Shown here piece after piece: positions 47,306 through 56,115 of a stretch of 64,000 bases of DNA. Both the position numbers and the translations under genes were made by a program. The notes below the pieces were generated by a model. The model searched no databases and was not told the origin of the DNA. It worked only from the letters and a program-made list of their open reading frames with translations. Source of the DNA: Pseudoalteromonas sp. NBT06-2 (GTDB taxonomy: Bacteria; Pseudomonadota; Gammaproteobacteria; Enterobacterales; Alteromonadaceae); NCBI RefSeq assembly GCF_002276045.1, contig NZ_NQMR01000003.1, forward strand, positions 1 through 64,000, in the 5' to 3' direction. The number at the start of each line of letters is the position of its first letter. Position 1 is the first letter of the stretch.

Positions 47306-48035
47306 ATTTATTACCTTTCGTATTTATTATCTTTTATTTAGATTATGTTACTTTAAAAACATCATTTACTTATCAAAGCCCTTTATTTATTAACCCAAAA
47401 TTTTCTGGTTAAGTAACAAATCGATACTTTATTAATAAGCATGACATTCAATTATTGATCGTACTTTGAATAACCGAGCCGATTTATTAGCGTTAAACAA
47501 GCACAATAATAAAAAGCTTACAGCTTTATATCAATAACATTCTGGACCTAAAAGATAAACAAAAAAATCATTTTATATACAAATAATTTACATTGGGTTT
47601 TGTACTAAAGGTCACATACGCTAACCTATAAACAATAAAACAGGCAGCCAAAGAGTAATCATTGAAATTGAAAATAGAATTGAAATTAAAATGTGGGATT
47701 AAATTAGTGCTTATAATTAAACTAGGGGCTGTTGATCTTTCAGGGTTAAATTTTTTCGAGATAAAAGCATTTTAGTCGCGGCGAGTCGTGTGTCGCCTAG
47801 TCATTCTAAGTAAATACGACTCAACAAAGAATAAAATGCTTTTAGCCGAATCCTTCGGACAGCGTTTGTTGGGCATTTTTACTGCGTTATCGCCTTTTTA
47901 TGTGGAACAACCACATGACAAAGCCTCTGCCTTGTATAAACGCCCAACAATTCTCTGCAAAAGTAATCTCGAAAGATCAACAGCCCTTAGATATAGTATT
48001 GTCTGAATTAGCAGCCAATACTAAAAAGGTAAAAG
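47306..48035. other. Intergenic region upstream of the sphingomyelinase gene
   Basis: About 730 bases: the sphingomyelinase promoter region (47306-47720) without a clear motif, then miniature element copy C (47722-47990) right after the Lgt-like gene's stop. Confidence 0.5.
47722..47990 (+). mobile_element. Miniature element, family 1, copy C
   Basis: 269 bases with inverted ends CTAGGGGCTGTTGATCTTTC and GAAAGATCAACAGCCCTTAG (one mismatch). The subterminal inverted repeats AAAAGCATTTTA/TAAAATGCTTTT are kept. The right end lies 46 bases from the Lgt-like stop codon. Confidence 0.85.
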
Positions 48036-48863
48036 TTACTTATTTTGTTTTAAAGATTTAACAAGAAAAAATAAACCTCCACTTAATACGACTAAAGAAA
48101 TGATTTGAGATTGAGATAATTCAAAACCTAATACATCGTATCTTGGGTTGATGCGAATAAACTCTACCATAAAACGATTTACTGCCGACAACATTAAGTA
48201 CATTGCAAATGTAAAACCAACTGCCGATGCTTTATATTTAAAACAAGCTCGTAATAAAAAGAAGCTGATAAAAGCTAATAGTGTTTCATACATAGGTGTA
48301 GGGTAAACGCCTGGAGCCTGAATTAACTGCCCTGCTACGTTGTTATCATAAGTTTGTGTCCAAAACCAATCTGGTAACCAACTAGGTTTAGCTGCCATAT
48401 TTACTTTTTGTCCCCAGTCACCATCACCTGAAATTTGACAACCAATTCTACCGATACCATAAGCAAGCATTAAATATGGCGCAACGATATCCGTGGTAGG
48501 TAATATCGCTATTTTTTTTCTTTTAAGCATAAAAATCGCTGTGATAAACCCTAAAATTAATCCGCCATATATTGAAAATCCACCACGAGAAAATAATTGT
48601 TCGGTGATGCCGTATTCTCTAAACTCAAATACATGTAAAAGCTTTGCACCTAACAAACCACCAACAAAAGCATAAAATATTGTGGTTTCAAAGTATTCAC
48701 CATCTAAATCTTTAAGATTAAGTTGCGCTAATTTTTTTTTGCCAAAATGCAGTGAAATCAATAAAGCTGAAATCACTAATAAGCCAAACATAGGGATAAA
48801 TTGTGTACCAGTATCAATACCGGTAAAATCCAGTAGAACACTTTCTAAATAAGGATAAGACAT
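48036..48863 (-). CDS. Prolipoprotein diacylglyceryl transferase-like membrane protein
   Basis: A 275-residue protein with about seven transmembrane helices. The Lgt signature region reads YGIGRIGCQISGDGDWG, where classical Lgt has GRxGNF.NGE. The RGGFSIYGGL motif is typical (Lgt has GGLSxHGG). It is therefore a member of the Lgt superfamily but of the branch with GCQ.SGDGDWG, and may be a second, non-housekeeping paralogue. Whether it lipidates proteins is uncertain. It stands alone with no thyA next to it, unlike the usual lgt location. Confidence 0.8.
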   Translation of the reverse strand: MSYPYLESVLLDFTGIDTGTQFIPMFGLLVISALLISLHFGKKKLAQLNLKDLDGEYFETTIFYAFVGGLLGAKLLHVFEFREYGITEQLFSRGGFSIYGGLILGFITAIFMLKRKKIAILPTTDIVAPYLMLAYGIGRIGCQISGDGDWGQKVNMAAKPSWLPDWFWTQTYDNNVAGQLIQAPGVYPTPMYETLLAFISFFLLRACFKYKASAVGFTFAMYLMLSAVNRFMVEFIRINPRYDVLGFELSQSQIISLVVLSGGLFFLVKSLKQNK

Positions 48864-49637
48864 GATAATTTCCGTTAATCAAAGCTGGAGATCAGCTCGT
48901 TTTAAAGTAGCCTACTTATCGCAAAAAAAATGTCAATATAATCACATGTTTTTATTCTATTAGTTATGAATAAAAGACTTAAAACAGAAGTATAAGTAGA
49001 ATACACAGCCTTTTGGCTGAAACTTAAAGTATGCATTTCAACTTTGGGTTTGTTTATGACATCGGCATGGTTATTTTCTGACGATATTTTTCCTATAAAA
49101 TGCCAGTTTAATTTTCCTGTTTTTTTATCTAAAACACAAAATATACCCATGTTACTTCAAAATGCATGTTTCAGAGCTATCTGAGCGAGCCCAATTCAAG
49201 GCGTGTTGATGCAGAAAGTAGGCACCTTTCAAAGCAACGCAACGATGAAGTGGGTTTGCTCAGAAACGCCTTCTCGGCGAGTTTAAACAGGGTTTATACC
49301 CAAGCCACTTGATAATGCTTGTTTCATAATTTATCAGGTGAGTTAGCACAAGGCACATCATTTTAGGAATGCTTATTGCTTTTCTAACTGATGTAACGTA
49401 GTGATTACTTACCTGATAAATTCCCTACGGGCGGGTTTTAAATGGTCAACTACCGCGTTATTTATGTTGATAGGGGAACAACCATTATCTTCTATTAATG
49501 CCTTATCTAAATCCTATTTAATTCTCGCTGAAATCGGGCATTTTGAGGTATCATGGGAATATAGTCTATTTATATACTTTTAGTTAATAGTGATTTTTTA
49601 TTGATACTTACTTAAAAGTATCAATATTAATCTCAGC
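48864..49637. other. Repeat-rich intergenic region
   Basis: About 770 bases, mostly a degenerate miniature element (49142-49563). No gene supported; the open frame at 48902-49150 runs into the repeat. Confidence 0.5.
49142..49563. repeat. Probable third-family miniature element
   Basis: About 420 bases with imperfect inverted ends: TATACCCATGTTACTTCAAA at the left and TTTTGAGGTATCATGGGAAT at the right. An inner start (TTATACCCAAGCCACTTGAT) at 49308 resembles family 2 ends, and the part near 49430 (TTCCCTACGGGCGGG) recurs at 45150-45170. Probably a composite of related elements. Confidence 0.5.
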
Positions 49638-50492
49638 CTATTTTAATGCATGTGAAGCAAACCTTGACTCTAGAGAAGGTTGATCTATCCGCCTTTCAAG
49701 ATTTTTACCTAAGGCCTCGTCAATTTCTTCCAGTCGCTGAGCCGGGCTAGGATGTGTAGATTTTAATAGCTCCATAGTGCCTCCAACAGGCGGTTTTTCT
49801 GCTAACTTAGTGACTACTTCAGCAATACCTAATGGCGTATAGCCAGATTTTGCCGCTAACATCATACCTACCCGATCGGCTTCATATTCAGATGATTTGT
49901 CCAAGCCACGTGCCATAATTTCAGCTCCATTACCAATCAGATTTTGTACAAAATCATCTGCCATACCCGCTTTACCACTCGATTGTGATTTAACCAAGTT
50001 AGAGCCTTCATTAACTAAACTACTTTTTCTAATTAAATCAAGGTGATGTTTTTTGGTAATATGTGCAATTTCATGACCTAAAATTGCAGCCAGTTGTGCT
50101 TCATTATCTAAACGACGGTATAAACCACTAGTCAGTAAAATATAACCACCCGGTGCAGCAAACGCATTGATACTGTCGCTTTCAATAACGCCAAATACCC
50201 AGTCAATATCTGGACGCTCAGACTGTGAAGCTAACCAGCGGCCAATTAGATTGACATAAGACTGTAATTTAGCATCGTCTACTAATTTTGATGCCCCTAA
50301 TATGCTACCAGCCAGTTGCTTTCCGATCGCACGCTCTTCTTCATAAGTATAACCAGTCCAAAGTGCAGGATTTTTATCTACTTTATCTTTTACTTTTGTG
50401 GCGCTATCCACTAAATCACCAAAACTAATAGCGGCAGTATAACCAGAAATTGTTAATGCAGATGCTAGGGTAATTGTTGTTAATAATTTCAT
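49638..50492 (-). CDS. Periplasmic M48-family metallopeptidase
   Basis: A 284-residue zinc peptidase of the M48 (HtpX/BepA/Oma1-like) family, with signal sequence (1-20) and the motif LGHEIAHITKKHH (zinc His pair and catalytic Glu) and the third ligand Glu in SSEYEADRVGM. No TPR region, so it is shorter than BepA. It probably acts in outer-membrane or periplasmic quality control. Its start codon overlaps the SH3 gene's stop by one base (TAATG), showing translational coupling in the CHASE2-SH3-M48 operon. Confidence 0.9.
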   Translation of the reverse strand: MKLLTTITLASALTISGYTAAISFGDLVDSATKVKDKVDKNPALWTGYTYEEERAIGKQLAGSILGASKLVDDAKLQSYVNLIGRWLASQSERPDIDWVFGVIESDSINAFAAPGGYILLTSGLYRRLDNEAQLAAILGHEIAHITKKHHLDLIRKSSLVNEGSNLVKSQSSGKAGMADDFVQNLIGNGAEIMARGLDKSSEYEADRVGMMLAAKSGYTPLGIAEVVTKLAEKPPVGGTMELLKSTHPSPAQRLEEIDEALGKNLERRIDQPSLESRFASHALK

Positions 50493-50971
50493 TATATTTT
50501 CACCTTTTTCAGTTTAGCTTTTTTGGCGAACTTCTTAGCTTTTTTACTTGATACGGCAAGTATCAGAAACTTCTCAAATTCTTTTTTATTAAACTCTGCT
50601 GTTGATAATGCATCAGCATCCAGACCTCTGACACCAGTTGAGCTCACCACATTAGCTGAGCCATTACGCCCTGTACCCATACTTGCTGCGGAACTTAATG
50701 AACCTTCAGTACTCCTAACACTGGGGAGTGTTTTACGAATATGTAATTTTCGCACCCAACCAGTTGCACCATCAACACTCACTTCTAACCACAAGCCTTT
50801 TTTCTTATTAATAACAACTTCTGCACTAGCCGCGATAGAGCTCAGGCTTTTTGCTTTTCGAGAAGGCTTATCGAGCAAATCCATATCTTTGCTGGCAAAC
50901 TCAGCTTGTGCACCCAATGGTGACAAGACAGCCAGCACAGCAGCCAATAATTTTATCTTTTCAAATTTCAA
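50492..50971 (-). CDS. Exported SH3-domain protein
   Basis: A 159-residue protein with signal peptide (ending LGAQAE) and a bacterial SH3-like domain (about 25-85; LLDKPSRKAKSL and GLWLEVSVDGATGWVRKLHI). The tail is basic (KKAKKFAKKAKLKKVK). The start is a TTG at 50971, with AAGGAG 7 bases before it and overlapping the end of the CHASE2 gene. The longer upstream frame lacks such a site and would spoil the signal peptide. Bacterial SH3 domains often bind peptidoglycan. Confidence 0.82.
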   Translation of the reverse strand: MKFEKIKLLAAVLAVLSPLGAQAEFASKDMDLLDKPSRKAKSLSSIAASAEVVINKKKGLWLEVSVDGATGWVRKLHIRKTLPSVRSTEGSLSSAASMGTGRNGSANVVSSTGVRGLDADALSTAEFNKKEFEKFLILAVSSKKAKKFAKKAKLKKVKI

Positions 50972-50972
50972 G

Positions 50973-52616
50973 TTATATCTCCTTATTAATATGTTCCAAC
51001 ATAGACGGCATTGATTCTGACAAGGCCTTCTCAACAAAATCTTTCCTATTCTTTTCTATCGTATTGCAGCTGATTACGACATCAATTACAGCTTTTTCAG
51101 GATGAAGCTTTATAATTACATCTTTTACTTTTCGCATGATTTCTTCGCCTGTTCCCTTAGGCGTAACAGCGTAAAATAGCCCACCATTGGTAGCATAATC
51201 GAGTAATAGACCAATTTCTTTATTAAATACGGTATCTGAAAAAGCGATATGAGGACTCGTTTTTTCAATTACTTTTCTCAATTTCACTGCGTTTTTAATG
51301 TGATCTTCTTCTACTTTATAGCGGTATGAACCACAAACAAGATCAATCGATGGATGATCTTTATGACCTATTAATAAACGCCCTTCTCGGAGTTGTTGCC
51401 TGAAAATCACCTGGCATATACGTGCAGTTGCATAAAATCCAATCGCAAAGTGACTCGCAAAAGTAATATCAGCAAAACTATCCATTGAAAGGATCAAACC
51501 TGCCGCAATAAATATTGCAATAAAATCCACACCAATAAAGATTAAATCCAGTAACTTACTACCTAAGCCAAAAATAAATACAATAGTCGCAAATATAAGC
51601 ATAATGATTAAGAAATATAAACCAATAGATGCATTTAACTCTTCATACCATTGTTTATTAAGTAAATTTTCAACTGCAGTTGCTAAAATCAGCACGCCTG
51701 GTGTTTCAGAGTTCATAGGTGTCGGTTTTACCGCGAACAAACCCGGCGCAGACGAACCAATAACAATTACCGCACCAGAGAGATCCTCGATAACTTTTGT
51801 GTCTTCATTTTGTAATGCTTTAAATGTCTCAGCAAAGCTAAACTCTTGTATATTTTTTTTAGCTGATAAATAGTTAAGCAATATTTTATTTCTTTTTGGT
51901 AATGTACCGCCAGACTGTTTTACCAACTGTGCTGCTAACGTTGGAATTCGGTAACCATGTATATCTAACGCAACGGGATAATGTCTCACAATCCCGTCAC
52001 CATTCGATAAGTGAGCAAAGTTCGTCATACCAAACTTTTGACTATCGAGCGTTTGAGGCAAAAATGGTAACAAAACAGCTACTTTGTCATCTTTAGCAGA
52101 TGGTTTTTTACCCATACTAGGTAACATGCCAACCGAAACAGCAGATAGTTTGTCATTATGTGCCGGTAACCTTAATGCAGATAAATAAATATATTCAAGT
52201 GAACCAATAACCTCATCAAGATAACTATCACCTTCTATATTTTGTTTATCCGGATCAGTAAATAAAACATCAATACCAACCGCAGCAGGTTCAGCGAGTG
52301 AAAGATACTCTAAAAATTCGGCTAAAACAGAGCGTGGCCAAGGCCAGCGACCATATTCATCACTCATTGATGCCAATGTTGCTTCATCAATATCGATAAC
52401 AACTACTTTTTTTGTTTCATTTTTCGTGGGAAAATAATCTAGTTGATTACTGTATTGCGTGGTTAAATCATATGTTTGATAGCTGGCAGTGCTTGCATTA
52501 TTAAGTACATATGTTGGGATAATATAAGTGATTGCAAAAATTAAAGCGAGTGCGACATAAAACCAATGTCGGCTAACCAACATAAGTTGGCTGAGCTGAT
52601 TTTTTAGGGTATTCAT
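50973..52616 (-). CDS. CHASE2-domain membrane protein
   Basis: A 547-residue inner-membrane protein: one N-terminal helix (16-36), a periplasmic CHASE2 sensor domain (about 38-325; VVIDIDEATLASM, GRWPWPRSVLAEFL, GIDVLFTDPD are diagnostic), then three helices (about 330-395) as usual for CHASE2 proteins. The cytoplasmic C-terminus (about 405-547) is not a recognisable cyclase, kinase or GGDEF domain. Its output is thus unknown. First gene of the operon with the SH3 and M48 genes, the stop overlapping the ribosome site of the SH3 gene. Confidence 0.88.
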   Translation of the reverse strand: MNTLKNQLSQLMLVSRHWFYVALALIFAITYIIPTYVLNNASTASYQTYDLTTQYSNQLDYFPTKNETKKVVVIDIDEATLASMSDEYGRWPWPRSVLAEFLEYLSLAEPAAVGIDVLFTDPDKQNIEGDSYLDEVIGSLEYIYLSALRLPAHNDKLSAVSVGMLPSMGKKPSAKDDKVAVLLPFLPQTLDSQKFGMTNFAHLSNGDGIVRHYPVALDIHGYRIPTLAAQLVKQSGGTLPKRNKILLNYLSAKKNIQEFSFAETFKALQNEDTKVIEDLSGAVIVIGSSAPGLFAVKPTPMNSETPGVLILATAVENLLNKQWYEELNASIGLYFLIIMLIFATIVFIFGLGSKLLDLIFIGVDFIAIFIAAGLILSMDSFADITFASHFAIGFYATARICQVIFRQQLREGRLLIGHKDHPSIDLVCGSYRYKVEEDHIKNAVKLRKVIEKTSPHIAFSDTVFNKEIGLLLDYATNGGLFYAVTPKGTGEEIMRKVKDVIIKLHPEKAVIDVVISCNTIEKNRKDFVEKALSESMPSMLEHINKEI

Positions 52617-53332
52617 ATATCTTCCATAATATTGACCTAAATTTGAAACCGTAATTTAGTGTAAAACTTAACACCTGTCAACATCAAAGTTTTATAATTT
52701 GTAAAAACATATTAAAAATTAAAATAATAAAAAACATGAACTTACACAATTAAGTTATAAGTTAATTGGAAAAATATGACAGACAAGTAATTAAATCACC
52801 TATTTTTATAGTCTAATTTTTATCAAATAAAATTTTAAGACACTTTTATCTTATTGATTATAAATTGCCACCTTTAAGTTCACCACATACCTTATTATCT
52901 GATGATTTTTAGCTTAGTTAACTTATATTCCGGGATTTAGATTAGCGTTAACAAGGAGATCTTATTTTTTGGTCGTCAAAATATTTATTAACGAAAAATA
53001 ATTATTGGGTCATGGCACTCATTAGTAAGCTCTGATCAAGTAAGTATGCGTGTTTGCTTGAGGTTTTTAAAACCAAGCAAACATATTTCTGTGCACTCAG
53101 TTCAGTTGTTTATTAATACACACACAAAATTCGTATTATTGGTGTGAATATGCACCCGTCACCCATCTGAATTAAAACTTCGTAGTCAGCCTATTTATAG
53201 TATGGCTACAGCTATTAGCTGTTAAGCCTCAGTAATTTTTTAGTTCCAAAGTTAATCTGTCTTTTCGCACCAAAAATTTAATTAAAAAAGCTTCTTCAAT
53301 TTTGGGCATACTTATTTTTCAACTTTATTAGA
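52617..53332. other. 716-base intergenic region
   Basis: AT-rich, no gene. A hairpin GTTTGCTTG/CAAGCAAAC (53052-53082) is present without a U-run. The right part could be the decayed N-terminal portion of the AraC pseudogene that follows, but no frame is readable. Confidence 0.45.
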
Positions 53333-53947
53333 ATGGTTAAGTTAAAGGTTCAATCAAACCAAGCATCAAACCCTCCAAAACGAAACCTTACTCGTTTATT
53401 AAATAGTAGCGATACTCTAAAATTATCGATCAGTGATTTAGCAAATTTATCAGGGAGAAGTATTTCTACTTTTACTCGAGATTTCAAATCAATATACCCA
53501 AGCCACTTCAAGATGTGAGGTTCAGGACTGCTGAGCAATTCATGATCTAGGCGCATCTTTGCATTAATGGTTACTCCCTTAAAAAAAGATGGAACAACGA
53601 GCATGATTTGCTCAGAAGTCCCTGTAAGGTTGGTTTATAAATACTTTATGCAGCGTTATTGATTTTGAAAAGGGAATAACCATGTTCTTCAATCAATGCC
53701 TTGCCTAAAGTATTTCTAATTCCAACTGAATCCTGCATCTTGAAGTGGTTTGGGTATATATGGCATAGCTCCTAAACAATGGTTAAAAAATAAAAGATTA
53801 GCTCGTGCTTATGAACAATTGACGAATACAGAATTGACAGTGACACATGTGGCTGCAGATTTAGGTTATGAAAATATATCTCATTTTATTAAATCTTTTA
53901 AAGAAAGGTACAAAACAACACCGAAACAATTAAAACAAAATAACTGA
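53333..53947 (+). pseudogene. AraC-family regulator split by a miniature element
   Basis: The left piece (53333-53492) ends STFTRDFKSI and the right piece (from 53759) begins YGIAPKQWLKNKRL. Removing the element and one TA joins them as FKSIYGIAPKQW, a textbook AraC helix-turn-helix sequence, followed by VTHVAADLGYENISHFIKSF. The joined product would be about 117 residues, just the two DNA-binding motifs; any N-terminal sensor domain is gone. It is followed 92 bases later by an ABM-domain gene, its likely former target. Confidence 0.85.
53493..53758 (-). mobile_element. Miniature element, family 2, copy 4, inside the AraC gene
   Basis: 266 bases, inverted relative to copies 1 and 2. Ends TATACCCAAGCCACTTCAAG and TTGAAGTGGTTTGGGTATA. 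The flanks allow an exact in-frame repair of the host gene with a TA duplication. Confidence 0.9.
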
Positions 53948-54038
53948 TTGAAAAACGTCATTTTTGCGTGTTTATGAGTAGTTTACCTTTTCTCTCGTGA
54001 TTAAATAACCATTGTTAATTAATCAACGGAGTAAAATA

Positions 54039-54329
54039 ATGAGAGTAAGAGTAACTCTTAACTGCCAAGTAAAGCCCGATCAACTTGAAGTATTATTACC
54101 TTTTTTAGAAAAAAAATTACCTAATGTTAGAGGGTTTATCGGCTGCATGAGTGTGACTGTTTATTTTGATAAAGAGGCTTCAGAAATGTTACTTGAAGAA
54201 GAGTGGCTTAGTATTGAGTATCATCAGACCTATATAAAACATATTGAAAGTAATGGTATATTAGGTGAGCTGGCTTCATATTTAGCGTCAGTTCCAGTGA
54301 TTAAATATTTTCAAAAAGCAGACCTTTAA
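54039..54329 (+). CDS. Small ABM-like (antibiotic biosynthesis monooxygenase fold) protein
   Basis: A 96-residue protein with the dimeric alpha/beta-barrel pattern of ABM proteins: a first strand VRVTLNCQVKPDQLEVLLPFL, then NVRGFIGCMSVTVYFD, then LEEEWLSIEYHQTYIKHI. These are often small oxygenases or quinol-handling enzymes; substrate unknown. GGAG lies 7 bases before ATG 54039, so I discard an in-frame upstream start. It lies just downstream of the broken AraC gene. Confidence 0.75.
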   Translation: MRVRVTLNCQVKPDQLEVLLPFLEKKLPNVRGFIGCMSVTVYFDKEASEMLLEEEWLSIEYHQTYIKHIESNGILGELASYLASVPVIKYFQKADL

Positions 54330-54748
54330 GCAGAGTAATATATAACGTGAAAATGGCTGGGGTCACCCATACACTCAAAGAGTTTCATCAACTCTCGTTC
54401 TTAAATAAAGCCAGTTTGATCCCAATACAAAATTTTGAGTTTTAGCTAAATTTAGCTTTTTACGGGATGCATACAAACTGGATATTGATAATTGATGTTG
54501 GCGACAATACTCAACGATAGTTAAACAGCTAGATTTTTGCTCTTCAATAATAGATTGCCATTGTTCTTGGCTGCATAATTCTATAAGTTACTCCAAGGAT
54601 TGTTTGGTAATAATTTAAACTAATCGGTGCTCTAGTGTTCGTAAAAGTATTTAGGTAGGCCTAACACTTAGGCGCTTGCTATATGATTATCGAAGTACAT
54701 TAAATTAATATACTTCGACCTCCTTTTTACTTTTTTATTTACTAATAA
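54330..54748. other. Intergenic region with IS66 remnant
   Basis: About 420 bases; the only content is the IS66 TnpA-like fragment listed separately. Confidence 0.5.
54370..54590 (-). pseudogene. IS66 TnpA-like remnant
   Basis: Translating the minus strand gives EQWQSIIEEQKSSCLTIVEY, CRQHQLSISSLYASRKKL and LAKTQNF. This matches the N-terminal half of IS66 TnpA/OrfA proteins (QW..LI.EQ..SGLS...FC..H.LS.SSFY.WRKKL). It lacks start, end and the rest of the insertion sequence. Confidence 0.65.
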
Positions 54749-56053
54749 TTAGTGACCATGCTCTTCTTTTGATGCGACACCTAGCCATGTGGCTTTAGCT
54801 GGTACAAAGTTTAAGTCAAAGTGGCCAATAACTTCACCATCATGTAAATCTACTGCTGTTACTTCTTGCTCATGAATAATATAAATTAACTCATGTGCTT
54901 TTGAAGCAATAATTGATGGTTTAGCATCTTCGGCTAAATCACTAAATAACGATATACGCTTATCTAATTCCCAATTATTTTCAGCTGAAAATACATTTAA
55001 GTATCCAGTATTATCAATAATTAAACTATGTTCATTATGACCATCTAAACCATATGAAATCAAAGAAAGATCTTCTTCAGGTTGCCAATTAAATGAAGTA
55101 ATTTGCTCAGCCCTTAAATCCACTAAAAATAATCCTGCACGAGAACCTCCAATCATCACATCACTTTCAGCACTGCCTTTTAATGAACCAATACGAACAC
55201 CTTCAGGCATATCCACTGGATTAGCAATTTTATGCGCTGTAAAAACATTTCCTTTTTGTTCAATAGCAAGTACACCATCACCACATGCAAAAGCAATGTA
55301 GTTTTCTGTTTGAAAACTGCCATGTAAAGCAGGACACGTTTCTTCGAATACTTGCTCTTGATGAAAGTGGTCGCCATGAACTTCTAACAAGACAACTTGT
55401 TCGGGTAAACTACTTTGTGAACTACTATCACGTAGAGTTGTTAAAACAAAGTCGCCTCTAATTTCAGCAGTGCCATGCATATACGTATCAAAATGATGCT
55501 CTGCGATAATAGTTTCTTGCACAATACTTTCATCACTTAATAAACTTAAATTCGCATTTGCGCCAGTTTCTTGATCACCATCAAAAAAGACAGCAGCTTT
55601 ATCACCTCGCGGTACATAATGCGTCGGCTTAACATCATTTAAGGTAAAATTTTTCAATGTCGGTGCATCAGTATGTTGGTCATAATGATCACCATGTAAC
55701 TCTTGCCATATTCCTCCGTCAATAAATTCAACGTGATCTACCGAGCGTTGAACAGCAACCGCATAGCGACTCTCTGGACTGGCATATAAATATTCAGCCG
55801 GATGCGTAATATTGACCGATTCAACCAGTGTATTGTCTTCTAAATCAAAAAAATGAATAACGGCTTGCTCTGCGTCTGCAATAGCTAAACGTCCTTTCCC
55901 TAGCGCGTCATCATGATCATGTCCATCTTCTTTAGGGATTGGTGTCGGCTCTATTTCAGTAATATTGGTATCACTATCACCACAGCCAATTAATGCCGCT
56001 GTTGCACATGTCAGTAATAAGATTTTTAATGCAATGGTTTTCATGGTTTTCAT
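54749..56053 (-). CDS. His-rich beta-propeller-like lipoprotein, probably metal-related
   Basis: A 434-residue lipoprotein (lipobox LIGC, Cys24) with a His/Asp cluster after the signal (EDGHDHDDALGKG) and further His groups (GDHYDQHTD, VHGDHFHQEQ, EEHGH at the end). Repeats with RLAIADAEQAVIHFFDLED and VTAVDLHDGEVIGHFDL suggest a seven-bladed beta-propeller. It follows a ZnuD-like receptor gene by 62 bases in the same direction, so metal (likely zinc) handling at the cell surface or periplasm is inferred. AAGGA precedes ATG. Confidence 0.75.
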   Translation of the reverse strand: MKTMKTIALKILLLTCATAALIGCGDSDTNITEIEPTPIPKEDGHDHDDALGKGRLAIADAEQAVIHFFDLEDNTLVESVNITHPAEYLYASPESRYAVAVQRSVDHVEFIDGGIWQELHGDHYDQHTDAPTLKNFTLNDVKPTHYVPRGDKAAVFFDGDQETGANANLSLLSDESIVQETIIAEHHFDTYMHGTAEIRGDFVLTTLRDSSSQSSLPEQVVLLEVHGDHFHQEQVFEETCPALHGSFQTENYIAFACGDGVLAIEQKGNVFTAHKIANPVDMPEGVRIGSLKGSAESDVMIGGSRAGLFLVDLRAEQITSFNWQPEEDLSLISYGLDGHNEHSLIIDNTGYLNVFSAENNWELDKRISLFSDLAEDAKPSIIASKAHELIYIIHEQEVTAVDLHDGEVIGHFDLNFVPAKATWLGVASKEEHGH

Positions 56054-56115
56054 GTTTTTCCTTAAAGTTAGATGTTAATAGCCCATATTTACATAGGCAT
56101 TGAGTACGAATTTAA

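Noticed and set aside
48902..49150. 82-codon frame on the minus strand
   Set aside because: It starts inside the degenerate repeat and has no recognisable motif; most likely non-coding.
51010..51037. Longer start for the SH3 protein
   Set aside because: It would put a Cys/Arg-rich stretch before the signal peptide; the TTG at 50971 has AAGGAG at the right distance.
53052..53082. GTTTGCTTG/CAAGCAAAC hairpin as terminator
   Set aside because: No gene ends near it and there is no U-run, so only noted as a stem.
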